Origin: Deltaproteobacteria bacterium
Lineage (GTDB): Bacteria; Myxococcota_C; UBA6777
Assembly (NCBI GenBank): GCA_006226375.1
Contig: SBHC01000012.1
Location: forward strand, 1 to 64,000
DNA: 64,000 bases
Reading direction: 5' to 3'
The notes under the pieces are model-generated. The model ran no database searches. It was given only the letters and a program-made list of their open reading frames with translations, and was not told the origin of the DNA. Of the stretch, positions 50,065-58,554 are shown in pieces. How positions within the stretch are numbered: position 1 is the stretch's first letter; the number at the start of each line of letters is the position of its first letter. Both the position numbers and the translations under genes were made by a program.

Positions 50065-53000
50065 ATGATGCGTCGATGGTTGTGTGTTGTCGTCTTGTTT
50101 GTTCTGAGTTCAGGCAGTCTGAGCGGTTTGTACGGATGCTCCAAATCCGAGCCTATCTGCCAAAAGGATGATGACTGTCCTTCGGGTTGGATCTGTCGCC
50201 AGGGGGATTGTGCAAAGTCGTCATCAAGTAGTTGTCAGCGCGACAAAGATTGTCCCAGCGGTCAACGTTGTGAGCTGGCGAGCGGTCAATGCTTTGAATG
50301 CTTGAAGGATGATGACTGCAACTTTGGGTTCTCCTGTATCAATCGCTCGTGCAGCGACGGTTCATCGGATGGTGGTACTGGCGAGGCTATCCCAGAGGCT
50401 CCAGACAACCCTGGAACGCTGTGCAAATCGGACACCGACTGCAAGTCAGGAGAGCGTTGCGAGCTCTCATCAGGGACATGTTTGCCGGAGCAAGGCAACC
50501 AGTGCAAAACCGACAACGACTGCGCAGGCGACAAATATTGTGTGTCTGGATCGTGTGTGTCGGGCCGTCGTCCGTGCCAAAACGACGCAGAGTGTAACGG
50601 TGGATTTTACTGCGAAGGTGGCTTTTGTTACCGCACAAAGTGCCAATCCAACAGCGACTGCCCGCTCGGGAAGTCGTGCGATACGTTGGCCCAACAATGC
50701 AAAGAATCCAACCCTCAAGACTGCGCTCAAACGGGCTGTCCCCAGGGCCAAGTGTGCAACCCTAGCAATCGTCAGTGTGAGGCCGCCAAAAACTGTACGC
50801 AAGCAGGTTGTCCCTCTGGCCAAACTTGCAACGCAACGACCGGGCAATGTGAGCCTGGTGGCGGTCAAGATTGCACCCAAAGCGGGTGTCCTTCAGGGCA
50901 AGTGTGCAACAGCAATACCAAGCAGTGTGAGCCGGCGTCGTCAGGTTGTACCTCCGATGCGTCGTGCATTCCTCCCAACGGCACCTGCCAAAACGGGACT
51001 TGTGTGAACTGTCAGCAAGTGGGCTGCTCTTCCAGCACATGGTGCAACCCTTCGACCGGTCGTTGCATCGCTACGCCACCGGCTTGTACCTCCAATGCAG
51101 ACTGCAAAGCGCCGAGTGGCTCCTGCATTAGCGGTGGCTGCTTGAGTTGCGCCTCGCAATTCAGCTGTCCCTCGAACAAGGTTTGCAACAGGGCTGAAGG
51201 CCTGTGCGAAGATCCTCCCTGCACCTCCGATGCAAATTGTGCGCCTCCCCAGGGCTCTTGCCAGAGCGGAAAATGTTTGTCGTGCAACACAGACTTTACT
51301 TGTCCTTCGGGGCAGCCTTGCAACTCCAGCACCGGTCGGTGTGGTTCTGCTCCTCCGGTATGTTCGACAGATAGCCAATGCGCAGCACCCAACGGTACAT
51401 GTCGCAGTGGAGCTTGTGTGAGTTGTTCCACTGTGGGTTGCTCTTCGAGTCAAACCTGCAACTCCAGCACCGGCCGTTGTTCCACGTCGTCTTCGTCTTG
51501 CGTGGTGGATAGCCAATGCTCGACGCCCCTTGGTTGGTGCCGAAACAGTCAATGCACAAGCTGCGTCATCCACTCTTGTCCTTCCGGTCAGACCTGTAAC
51601 TCCAGTACCGGCCGTTGTTCTGCTTCGTCCTCTTCTTGTTCCAAGGACGCAGACTGTTCTTCTCCCAACGGCTGGTGTCGAAACAGCCAATGCACAACCT
51701 GCCGGTTCTACTTTTGTGGAAGCAATCTCACCTGCAACTCGACTACGGGCCGGTGTGACCCCAAAAGTTGCACCTCCAACAGCAACTGTAGCGCGCCCAA
51801 AGGTGCTTGTTACAACGGAAAGTGTCTGTCATGTGACGGAGACTTTACCTGTTCTTCCAGTCAGGTTTGCGACAAAGCCAGCGGTCTATGCCAACCCAAA
51901 CCTCAATGTGTTCGCCAGTCCGACTGCTCGTCGGGCAAAGCTTGTTTGGGCGGACAATGTGTTGTGTCGGAGTGTGGGATCGCTAACCCATGCACGGACG
52001 GGCGGGTTTGTGAAAACCGGGTGTGCCGAGCCGTGTACTCCCGCTGCTACTCGTATCTTTGTGGAGCGAAGGAGAGCTGCTTGTACGGCCCCGACAAAAC
52101 GGACCGTTGCCACCTTCGTTGTGGGGTAGGGGGCTCGTTGTGTCCTACGGGTCAGGAGTGTCTTTCTGTGAAGTTGGTGGACGGCAAAACCGAACGCTAC
52201 TGCTTCAACAAAGCGAGTCTGGACGCCAACAAGTCCTGCAAGCCTGGCAATCTCAGCGAACGCTGCAAAAACCAGGGCGCGTGTTTGATCACGTCGTCGT
52301 TCTCCTCGACGGGATATTGCTACGACGCCTGTACGCCGGGAAGCTCCTTGGGTTGTCAAAGCACACAAGAGTGTGTGGAGTTTGCTCCAGGAAAAGGTCT
52401 CTGTCTGTCGAAAGGTTCGGGCACCAGCGGCTCATCGTGCCAGTTGTTTTCCAGCCGTTGCAAGGCTCAATTTGTTTGTGTCTTGCGAACGACGTCGTCA
52501 ACCTACGGTACGTGTCGAGCCCGCTGTACAACACCCGGAAGCTCGGGAACATCGGCAGGTTGCGCTACAGGCGAGACCTGCGTCGCTTCTCCGTATTCAC
52601 GTACAGATGGCGTTTGCATACCTGATGGCACTCGCTCTGATGGAAGCAGCTGTCAGTTGTTTTCCAGCTACAACTGCAAAGCTGGGCTTGTGTGCTCGGT
52701 GCCGCCTTCTGGCCGAACCGATGAAGGGGTTTGTCGACAACGGTGTCAGTCGGCGTCGAATTGCTCAAGCAGCAGCGAGGACTGTGTGGATGGTGCTTGT
52801 ATGCCGAAGGCGACAGGCAGTGAAGGATCTTCCTGCCGGTTTGGTTCCACAGTGAGTTCGTACCATTGCAAGGCGGGCTTACAGTGCTTCATTCCTGCAG
52901 GTTCAACCAGCACCTATGGCAAATGTTACAAGCCATGCACCCGCGACTCGGATTGTACCTCTAGCTCGTACGGTCGCTGCAGTGAAGGGGTTTGTCAGGA

Positions 53001-53367
53001 CACGGGAACGCGAAGCGAGTACAGCTCCTGTGGCTCGTATGCGTGCAAGAGCGGGTTGGTTTGTACCAGCGTGAGCTCGTTCTCGGAGCTTTGTCTGACG
53101 CCTTGCACCAGCAACAGCGACTGCAACACCTCTTATCCTGAGTGTTCTTCGGGTGTGTGCCTCAAGAAGGGAACCATCACCGAGGATTCGTACTGCAGCG
53201 ACAGCTACACCAATCGTTGCGCGGCTGGCCTACAGTGTGCTCGTCCTCCAGGGAGTTCGTTTTCTTCACGGCGTTGTTTTCGTTCCTGTTCCAAAGACAG
53301 CGACTGTACCGGCCAGTACAAAGTTTGCAAAGCTTCGAGTGACGGTAGTATGGTGTGCTACAAGTGA
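50065..53367 (+). CDS. Giant Dickkopf-repeat Cys-rich lipoprotein
   Basis: 1100-aa lipoprotein (starts MMRRW; ATG 50065 or 50068, GGGAGG just ahead). Lipobox LYGC. The first 620 residues are about 20 short modules: C-x-D-DDC-type Dickkopf repeats, then the variants CAQTGCPSGQ-x-C and CSSSQ-x-CNSSTGRC, then disulfide-rich modules of about 55 residues with GSSCxLFSS (residues 620-1090). Ser/Cys-rich throughout. The patterns differ from those at 16031 and 37700, showing independent expansion. No catalytic motif. The sequence just upstream (49897-50064) is open in frame but reads as non-coding. Confidence 0.85.
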   Translation: MMRRWLCVVVLFVLSSGSLSGLYGCSKSEPICQKDDDCPSGWICRQGDCAKSSSSSCQRDKDCPSGQRCELASGQCFECLKDDDCNFGFSCINRSCSDGSSDGGTGEAIPEAPDNPGTLCKSDTDCKSGERCELSSGTCLPEQGNQCKTDNDCAGDKYCVSGSCVSGRRPCQNDAECNGGFYCEGGFCYRTKCQSNSDCPLGKSCDTLAQQCKESNPQDCAQTGCPQGQVCNPSNRQCEAAKNCTQAGCPSGQTCNATTGQCEPGGGQDCTQSGCPSGQVCNSNTKQCEPASSGCTSDASCIPPNGTCQNGTCVNCQQVGCSSSTWCNPSTGRCIATPPACTSNADCKAPSGSCISGGCLSCASQFSCPSNKVCNRAEGLCEDPPCTSDANCAPPQGSCQSGKCLSCNTDFTCPSGQPCNSSTGRCGSAPPVCSTDSQCAAPNGTCRSGACVSCSTVGCSSSQTCNSSTGRCSTSSSSCVVDSQCSTPLGWCRNSQCTSCVIHSCPSGQTCNSSTGRCSASSSSCSKDADCSSPNGWCRNSQCTTCRFYFCGSNLTCNSTTGRCDPKSCTSNSNCSAPKGACYNGKCLSCDGDFTCSSSQVCDKASGLCQPKPQCVRQSDCSSGKACLGGQCVVSECGIANPCTDGRVCENRVCRAVYSRCYSYLCGAKESCLYGPDKTDRCHLRCGVGGSLCPTGQECLSVKLVDGKTERYCFNKASLDANKSCKPGNLSERCKNQGACLITSSFSSTGYCYDACTPGSSLGCQSTQECVEFAPGKGLCLSKGSGTSGSSCQLFSSRCKAQFVCVLRTTSSTYGTCRARCTTPGSSGTSAGCATGETCVASPYSRTDGVCIPDGTRSDGSSCQLFSSYNCKAGLVCSVPPSGRTDEGVCRQRCQSASNCSSSSEDCVDGACMPKATGSEGSSCRFGSTVSSYHCKAGLQCFIPAGSTSTYGKCYKPCTRDSDCTSSSYGRCSEGVCQDTGTRSEYSSCGSYACKSGLVCTSVSSFSELCLTPCTSNSDCNTSYPECSSGVCLKKGTITEDSYCSDSYTNRCAAGLQCARPPGSSFSSRRCFRSCSKDSDCTGQYKVCKASSDGSMVCYK

Positions 53368-53481
53368 GCCCCTAAGAGAGGGCGGCCTTTTCCTTGGACG
53401 TTGTTTCATCGTTTGTTGCTATGTTGACCCGCCATTTTCGTTGAGGATGGAAGATATCCTCTCTCTCCATTTGAGGTACTC

Positions 53482-54063
53482 ATGAAAACAATTTGTGTGT
53501 TTTGCGGCTCCAAGCATGGGGATTTACCGAAGTATACGGCAGTGGCTCGTGAGTTGGGTCGAATCTTGGCCCAAAATGATGTGGGTTTGGTGTACGGCGG
53601 CGGAAGTGTGGGCCTCATGACGGAGATCGCTGACGCTGTGCTGGAAGACGACGGTCATGTAGTGGGCGTCATTCCTCAGGCTCTGGTGGACATGGAAGTG
53701 GCCCACTTGGGCTTGCCCGATTTGCGTATTGTCCACTCCATGCACGAGCGGAAGGCGTTAATGGCAGAGCTGTCTGACGGGTTTATCGCGATGCCTGGTG
53801 GTTTTGGTACGCTGGAAGAGTTGTTCGAGGTGATTACTTGGGGGCAGCTTGGGTTTCACCACAAACCGTGCGGTGTTCTCAACGTGGAAGGATACTACGA
53901 TGGGCTCCTCAGCTTCCTGGATGGGGCTGTGGAGCACGGCTTCTTAAACCCTGTCCATCGTCAGATGCTGCTGGTTTCGAACGAGCCTAATGACCTGCTC
54001 GAACAGCTGCGTGCCTATGAGCCTCCTTCGATTGAGAAGGTTCTCAAGGAAGACGAACTCTAG
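53482..54063 (+). CDS. LOG-family nucleoside 5'-monophosphate phosphoribohydrolase
   Basis: 193-aa Rossmann-type protein of the LOG family. Motif PGGFGTLEE (105-113) and the upstream R90-K91 pair define the active site, and N-terminal CVFCGSKHGD and VYGGGSVGLM give the phosphate-binding part. It releases ribose 5-phosphate from cytokinin or other nucleotides; in bacteria the role is probably nucleotide salvage or housekeeping. ATG 53482 follows GAGG. It converges with the next gene, 25 bp apart. Confidence 0.9.
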   Translation: MKTICVFCGSKHGDLPKYTAVARELGRILAQNDVGLVYGGGSVGLMTEIADAVLEDDGHVVGVIPQALVDMEVAHLGLPDLRIVHSMHERKALMAELSDGFIAMPGGFGTLEELFEVITWGQLGFHHKPCGVLNVEGYYDGLLSFLDGAVEHGFLNPVHRQMLLVSNEPNDLLEQLRAYEPPSIEKVLKEDEL

Positions 54064-54088
54064 AACTTTGTTGGAGGGGCTATCCGCG

Positions 54089-57000
54089 CTAGTCTTGGCT
54101 TGGGGAGGTGCGTTGTCGGCGGCGTGCTGCGGCCAGGGCAAACAGAAGCATCAACCCAAACCATCCCCAGGGCGCGTTGCGCTCAGTCTGGCAACCACAA
54201 CCTGACAACGCCGTTTGTCGGTCTGGGCCGGAAGGTGGCGGTGGAATGAAGATGTTTTTGTCTTGGGCGACCTGGCCTTCCTGAGAGTTGTCCTCCTTGG
54301 TGGAGGTCTGCTCGTCCCCTTCGCCGTTGGACTCGTCGCTGTCCGCTGTTGTTGCGTCGGGAGCGGCTTCGTCTGCGGCTTCTTCTTGTGTCGTTCCTTC
54401 TGAGAGTGGCTCATCATCGGGTAACTCCACAGGTGGAAGCTTGGGACCCAGGCACTGACCCAGTTCACATGTATCTTCTTTGTTGGGGCATCGGATGTTT
54501 TTGCAGGGGTCGTCGATGCACCGGCCTGAGTAAGGCTCACAAACCTGACCGTTTTGACAGTTCGACTGGGCGCAAGGATCGGGGATGCATTGTCCTGGTG
54601 TGTCACAGAGCAGGTCGGAAGGACAACAGATCTCTCCAGCGTTGCATTTTTTGCGCAGGCATTGATCGACGGTGCATACACCGTCGACACAGATCTGATT
54701 TCCTGGGCAACGAACCTTTCCACAGGAGCGGACACATTGCCCCTCGCGACAGAACTTTGACGCTCCACATTTTACCCCGTCGCAAGGGTCAGAGATGCAA
54801 GCACCGTTGCGACAGATCTGACCGTCAGGGCAACCTTCGGTGTAGCAGTTGACTTCCACACACTTGCCGTTGACGCAGCGGAATCCAGGCGAGCAAAGCG
54901 GCTGACATAGACCGTTGTTGTTGTCGGTCGTTCCCGAAGTATCGGGCGCTGTTCCTTGGTCCTGGACCGAGGCGTCGTTGCCTCCCCCTTGGTCCGCCGT
55001 GTTTCCTCCGTCTTGGGTTGTTCCATTGTCGGGGGACGGGCCGGTGTCCTGTGTGGTTCCGTTGTCGGGTGTTCCGCCAGCATCACCTGGGCTGCCTGCA
55101 TCGTTGGGGCTGCCTGCATCCTGGGTTGTGTTGTTGTCGGGGGTTCCGCCGCTATCGACAGGTGGCTCTTGGTTGTTTCCGCCGTCATTGGGGTTGCCCG
55201 CGTCTTGAGTGGTTCCGTTGTCAGGGGTTCCGCCGCTGTCGGGTGTTCCTGTCTGGTCGGGTGTTCCTGTTTGGTCGGGATTGGTTCCTGTATCGGGTGT
55301 GGAGCCCTGGTCGGTTGGGCCCGCGTCTTGAGGAGAGCCAGCATCACTGGGACCGCCAGCGTCTTGGGTGGTGTTGTTGTCCGGTGTGGTGGACGTATCG
55401 GGCTGGGTGCCTGTGTCGGTTGGGCTCCCCGCGTCGTTGGGACCGCCGGCGTCTGCTGGGTTTCCTGCGTCTTGTGGACCTGTTTGATCCTGGGTCGTGT
55501 TGTTGTCAGGGCTGCCTTGATCGGCGGGGCCAGCGTCGGGCGCTCCACCAGCGTCCACGGCAGGCTCTGGACCTGGAGGTTCAGGCGCGGGGACTTGCAT
55601 GGTTCCAGAGGGCAGAGTGTTGGCGTCTGGGGTTGGTCCGGACCAGTTGCCGGCCCTGTCCTTGACGCGGATGTAGAAGTTGTAGGTTCCCGGCTGCTGC
55701 GGAGTGTACGAGAACAGGCCTGTTGTTGATTGGGTCGTCGTGACTTTGGTCCAGGTCCCGTTGTTGCGCTGGACCCACAGCTCCACTTCGTCCACGCCGG
55801 AGTCCTTGTCCTGGGTGTTGTAGCCGATGTTTGCGGGCTGTCCAGCTACTCCCATGGGCGGCGGCGCCAAGACGCCAGAGGGCGGGGTCTTGTCGTAGAC
55901 CGTAGAGCTACTTGGCTGCGTACTCGATGACGGGTTGGGTTCTGTGTTTCCCTTGTTGTCTGTGGACTGGGTGTAAAAGTCGTACTTTCCTTCACCGTCG
56001 GGGGCTGTGAACTTAAAGTTTCCGCTGGTGCCTGACTGTGCACCGTTGGGGGCTTTCTTCCAGGCTCCGCCGTCTTTTCGATACCACAGCGTGGTGGACT
56101 TTACGCCCGATGCGCTCCCTGTTGGACCGTCGGTGGAAGTGAAGCCCACATTAAACGTATTGTCCTTGGAGGTTGCAGGGGATGTCGCTGATGATTTGGG
56201 TGCTTCGTTGTCGGTGGAGACGTTGCAATCGGGTGCATCCAGGTAACGTCCTGACGCTGCCTGGGCTGGAAGGGTGATGGTCTTTCCATCGTAGTTGAGG
56301 CTGAAGTAGTATTGGTAGTCGTTGCCGGGGCCAATGGTGCTGGTTCCTGCGGTGGTGCTGCATCCAATGTAGGCGTAGAACCGATACTTGAACGGGTCGC
56401 TGGAAGGTGCTGTGAACGATACATTTTGGTTCATGTTCCATGTCTTCCATGAACCTGTGCCTTTTCGCAGGTGCAGCTTTAAGTCAAAGGTGTACTTGGG
56501 CTTGACTGTGCTTCGGACGATGAACGAGAAGGTGCTTCCACCTTGGGTGGTGGTGTTCCCACCGGTTCCGAGGGGAAAGGAGTCTCCCGTTCGGCGAAGG
56601 GCTACCCCTTTTCCGTCGCTTCCTGCGATCCCACGGGTACCTGAATAGGTGTCGTTTTTGTAGGCTGAGGTGGGCTCGTAGTCGAGCTGAGCGGTTGGGG
56701 TTGTTGTGCCGCCGCAGTTTTTCTTGGAGATCTTAAACGCGTACTGACCGCCGTTGGTGCTTCCTGAGAGTTCCAGCGAAAAGAAGTAACGAGCGCGGCT
56801 GGTTGGGTTGAAGCCTACACCTTTCGTTGCCGTTACCTGACCGACGAAAGAGGGCGCTGAGCTTGAGCCGTACGAGCCTTTCCACACATAGAACTTCAGG
56901 TTGCTCAACGGTACTGGGCTAGGAGCGCCGCTGTTGGTGGTGAACTCCACGCAATAGCTTGTGTTGAGGTCGAGGCTCGATTTGCCATAGTCGTAGTAAT

Positions 57001-57259
57001 AGAAGTCTACAGGATCAGGTGGTGTGAGGAGCTTCTGCATGTACCCCCGCACCAGGACGGAGGTGCTGTATTTTAGGTCGAGAGCGTCGCGGTAGCAGTT
57101 GGGCGCGTCTTTGGAGCTGTTGTTGTCATCTTGACCTAACCAATTCAACGGCTTGTTGCAGTTGGCGGAGGGTGTTTGACTCCAAGCCTGGTGGGGGAAC
57201 ACGAGCATGATACCGAGCCCAAACATCAGTCCGGCCCACACCTTGGTCATGACATTCAT
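54089..57259 (-). CDS. MYXO-CTERM surface protein with Ig-like domains and Asp/Thr/Gly linker
   Basis: 1056-aa protein. Signal peptide (MFGLGIMLVFPHQAWS) then beta domains with few Cys to about residue 560, including two Ig-like units (KDSGVDEVELWVQRNN; YNFYIRVKDRAGNWSG). Next is a 240-residue low-complexity linker of D-A-G/P-D-N/T-T-Q-D type (about 565-800), six or seven CxxGxxC modules (about 800-950), an acidic stretch, and the C-terminus SGCGCQTERNAPWGW + helix + AAARRRQR. That is a MYXO-CTERM signal: GCxC, membrane helix, Arg tail, processed by a dedicated sorting enzyme. GGAG precedes ATG 57259. Confidence 0.88.
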   Translation of the reverse strand: MNVMTKVWAGLMFGLGIMLVFPHQAWSQTPSANCNKPLNWLGQDDNNSSKDAPNCYRDALDLKYSTSVLVRGYMQKLLTPPDPVDFYYYDYGKSSLDLNTSYCVEFTTNSGAPSPVPLSNLKFYVWKGSYGSSSAPSFVGQVTATKGVGFNPTSRARYFFSLELSGSTNGGQYAFKISKKNCGGTTTPTAQLDYEPTSAYKNDTYSGTRGIAGSDGKGVALRRTGDSFPLGTGGNTTTQGGSTFSFIVRSTVKPKYTFDLKLHLRKGTGSWKTWNMNQNVSFTAPSSDPFKYRFYAYIGCSTTAGTSTIGPGNDYQYYFSLNYDGKTITLPAQAASGRYLDAPDCNVSTDNEAPKSSATSPATSKDNTFNVGFTSTDGPTGSASGVKSTTLWYRKDGGAWKKAPNGAQSGTSGNFKFTAPDGEGKYDFYTQSTDNKGNTEPNPSSSTQPSSSTVYDKTPPSGVLAPPPMGVAGQPANIGYNTQDKDSGVDEVELWVQRNNGTWTKVTTTQSTTGLFSYTPQQPGTYNFYIRVKDRAGNWSGPTPDANTLPSGTMQVPAPEPPGPEPAVDAGGAPDAGPADQGSPDNNTTQDQTGPQDAGNPADAGGPNDAGSPTDTGTQPDTSTTPDNNTTQDAGGPSDAGSPQDAGPTDQGSTPDTGTNPDQTGTPDQTGTPDSGGTPDNGTTQDAGNPNDGGNNQEPPVDSGGTPDNNTTQDAGSPNDAGSPGDAGGTPDNGTTQDTGPSPDNGTTQDGGNTADQGGGNDASVQDQGTAPDTSGTTDNNNGLCQPLCSPGFRCVNGKCVEVNCYTEGCPDGQICRNGACISDPCDGVKCGASKFCREGQCVRSCGKVRCPGNQICVDGVCTVDQCLRKKCNAGEICCPSDLLCDTPGQCIPDPCAQSNCQNGQVCEPYSGRCIDDPCKNIRCPNKEDTCELGQCLGPKLPPVELPDDEPLSEGTTQEEAADEAAPDATTADSDESNGEGDEQTSTKEDNSQEGQVAQDKNIFIPPPPSGPDRQTALSGCGCQTERNAPWGWFGLMLLFALAAARRRQRTSPSQD

Positions 57260-57494
57260 TCATTTTCTCCTCGAAGCAAACACAAACCCAACATCCGTGC
57301 AATCTATGTGTATAGAGAGCCTTTAAAGAGTCTTCCGGTCTCGCTTCTTTTTAGCAAACTTTGGCTGGCTGCACCACTCGCTTGACAGAAAGAAGTGCCC
57401 CCGATACCGTCCATGCCTGCGCCACAAGGGTGGTGGAGAGAACTTCTTAACCCATACCTTTCCCACATGGATGCTATTGAAAACGAGGTGGATG

Positions 57495-58517
57495 ATGAAG
57501 GCGATTGAGATTCAAGGAAGTTTTGGATTGGAGAATCTGAAGCAAGTCGAACGTGATGAACCCGCGGTAAAGCCTGGGCAAGTGAAGCTGCGGATGAAAG
57601 CCGTTTCTCTGAATTACCGCGACCTGCTAATGGTGCAAGGTTTGTATGACCCTCGCCAACCTCTTCCTCTCATTCCTTGTTCTGACGGTGTTGGCGAAGT
57701 GGTTGAAGTGGGAGAAGGTGTCTCTCGGGTCGCTGTGGGAGACAGGGTTTGTCCTATCTTTGCGCAGAAGTGGATCTCTGGCGAACCCACACACGAAAAG
57801 CTTCGGTCCACGTTGGGAGGTCCCTACGATGGAACTCTGACAGAGTCAATGGTGCTTTCCGAAGAAGGTTTGGTGAAGGTTCCAGACCATCTGTCCGATG
57901 CTGAAGCTGCGACTTTGCCTTGCGCCGCTGTTACGGCCTGGAGCGCCCTGGTGACGTTGGGGCAGGTCAAGGCTGGCGACACGGTCTTGGTCCAAGGGAC
58001 AGGTGGTGTCTCTATCTTTGCGCTTCAGTTCGCCAAGCTGCTTGGGGCGCGAGTGCTGGTGACTTCCAGCAGTGACGAAAAGTTGGAGCGTGTCCAGGCG
58101 ATGGGTGCCGACGAAGTTATCAACTACAGAACCGAGCCGAAGTGGGGCAAAGTTGCCCGTGAGCGGACTGGTCGTGTGGGCGTCGATCACATCATCGAAG
58201 TGGGCGGCGCAGGAACCCTACAACAATCCCTCCGCGCGATCCGAATCGGTGGTCACATCAGCTTGATTGGTGTGTTGTCTGGTGGCGTCTCGGACGTCAA
58301 CATTCTGCCCCTCGTGATGGGACAGGTCAAAGTTCAAGGTCTGGTTGTTGGTGCACGGGAAGGGTTTGAAGCGATGAACCGGGCCATTGATACCAACCAG
58401 ATGAAGCCTGTCGTGGACAAAGTCTTTTCCTTTGACCAGGCGCAAGAGGCCTTTCAACACCTGGAGGCGGGCAAACATTTTGGGAAGGTTTGTATCGAAA
58501 TCCCGAGCAAAGCGTGA
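57495..58517 (+). CDS. NADPH:quinone-reductase-like MDR oxidoreductase
   Basis: 340-aa medium-chain dehydrogenase/reductase. ATG 57495 (GAGG 6 bp upstream; ATG 57492 is too near). It contains YRDLLMVQGLYDP, PLIPCSDGVGEV, the N-terminal GroES-like fold, the cofactor loop VLVQGTGGVSIFALQFAKLLGARVLVTSSSDEKL (TGGVS instead of the more common AGGVG) and DHIIEVGGAGTL. The structural zinc Cys cluster is absent, as in quinone reductases. Substrate unknown. Single gene between two minus-strand surface-protein genes. Confidence 0.85.
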   Translation: MKAIEIQGSFGLENLKQVERDEPAVKPGQVKLRMKAVSLNYRDLLMVQGLYDPRQPLPLIPCSDGVGEVVEVGEGVSRVAVGDRVCPIFAQKWISGEPTHEKLRSTLGGPYDGTLTESMVLSEEGLVKVPDHLSDAEAATLPCAAVTAWSALVTLGQVKAGDTVLVQGTGGVSIFALQFAKLLGARVLVTSSSDEKLERVQAMGADEVINYRTEPKWGKVARERTGRVGVDHIIEVGGAGTLQQSLRAIRIGGHISLIGVLSGGVSDVNILPLVMGQVKVQGLVVGAREGFEAMNRAIDTNQMKPVVDKVFSFDQAQEAFQHLEAGKHFGKVCIEIPSKA

Positions 58518-58554
58518 ATTCGAGCGAGGTGGTTTGGAGCGAGGAAGATAGAGG

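Noticed and set aside
54956-55729. Gly/Val/Cys-rich plus-strand frame
   Set aside because: Antisense to the low-complexity linker of the MYXO-CTERM protein.
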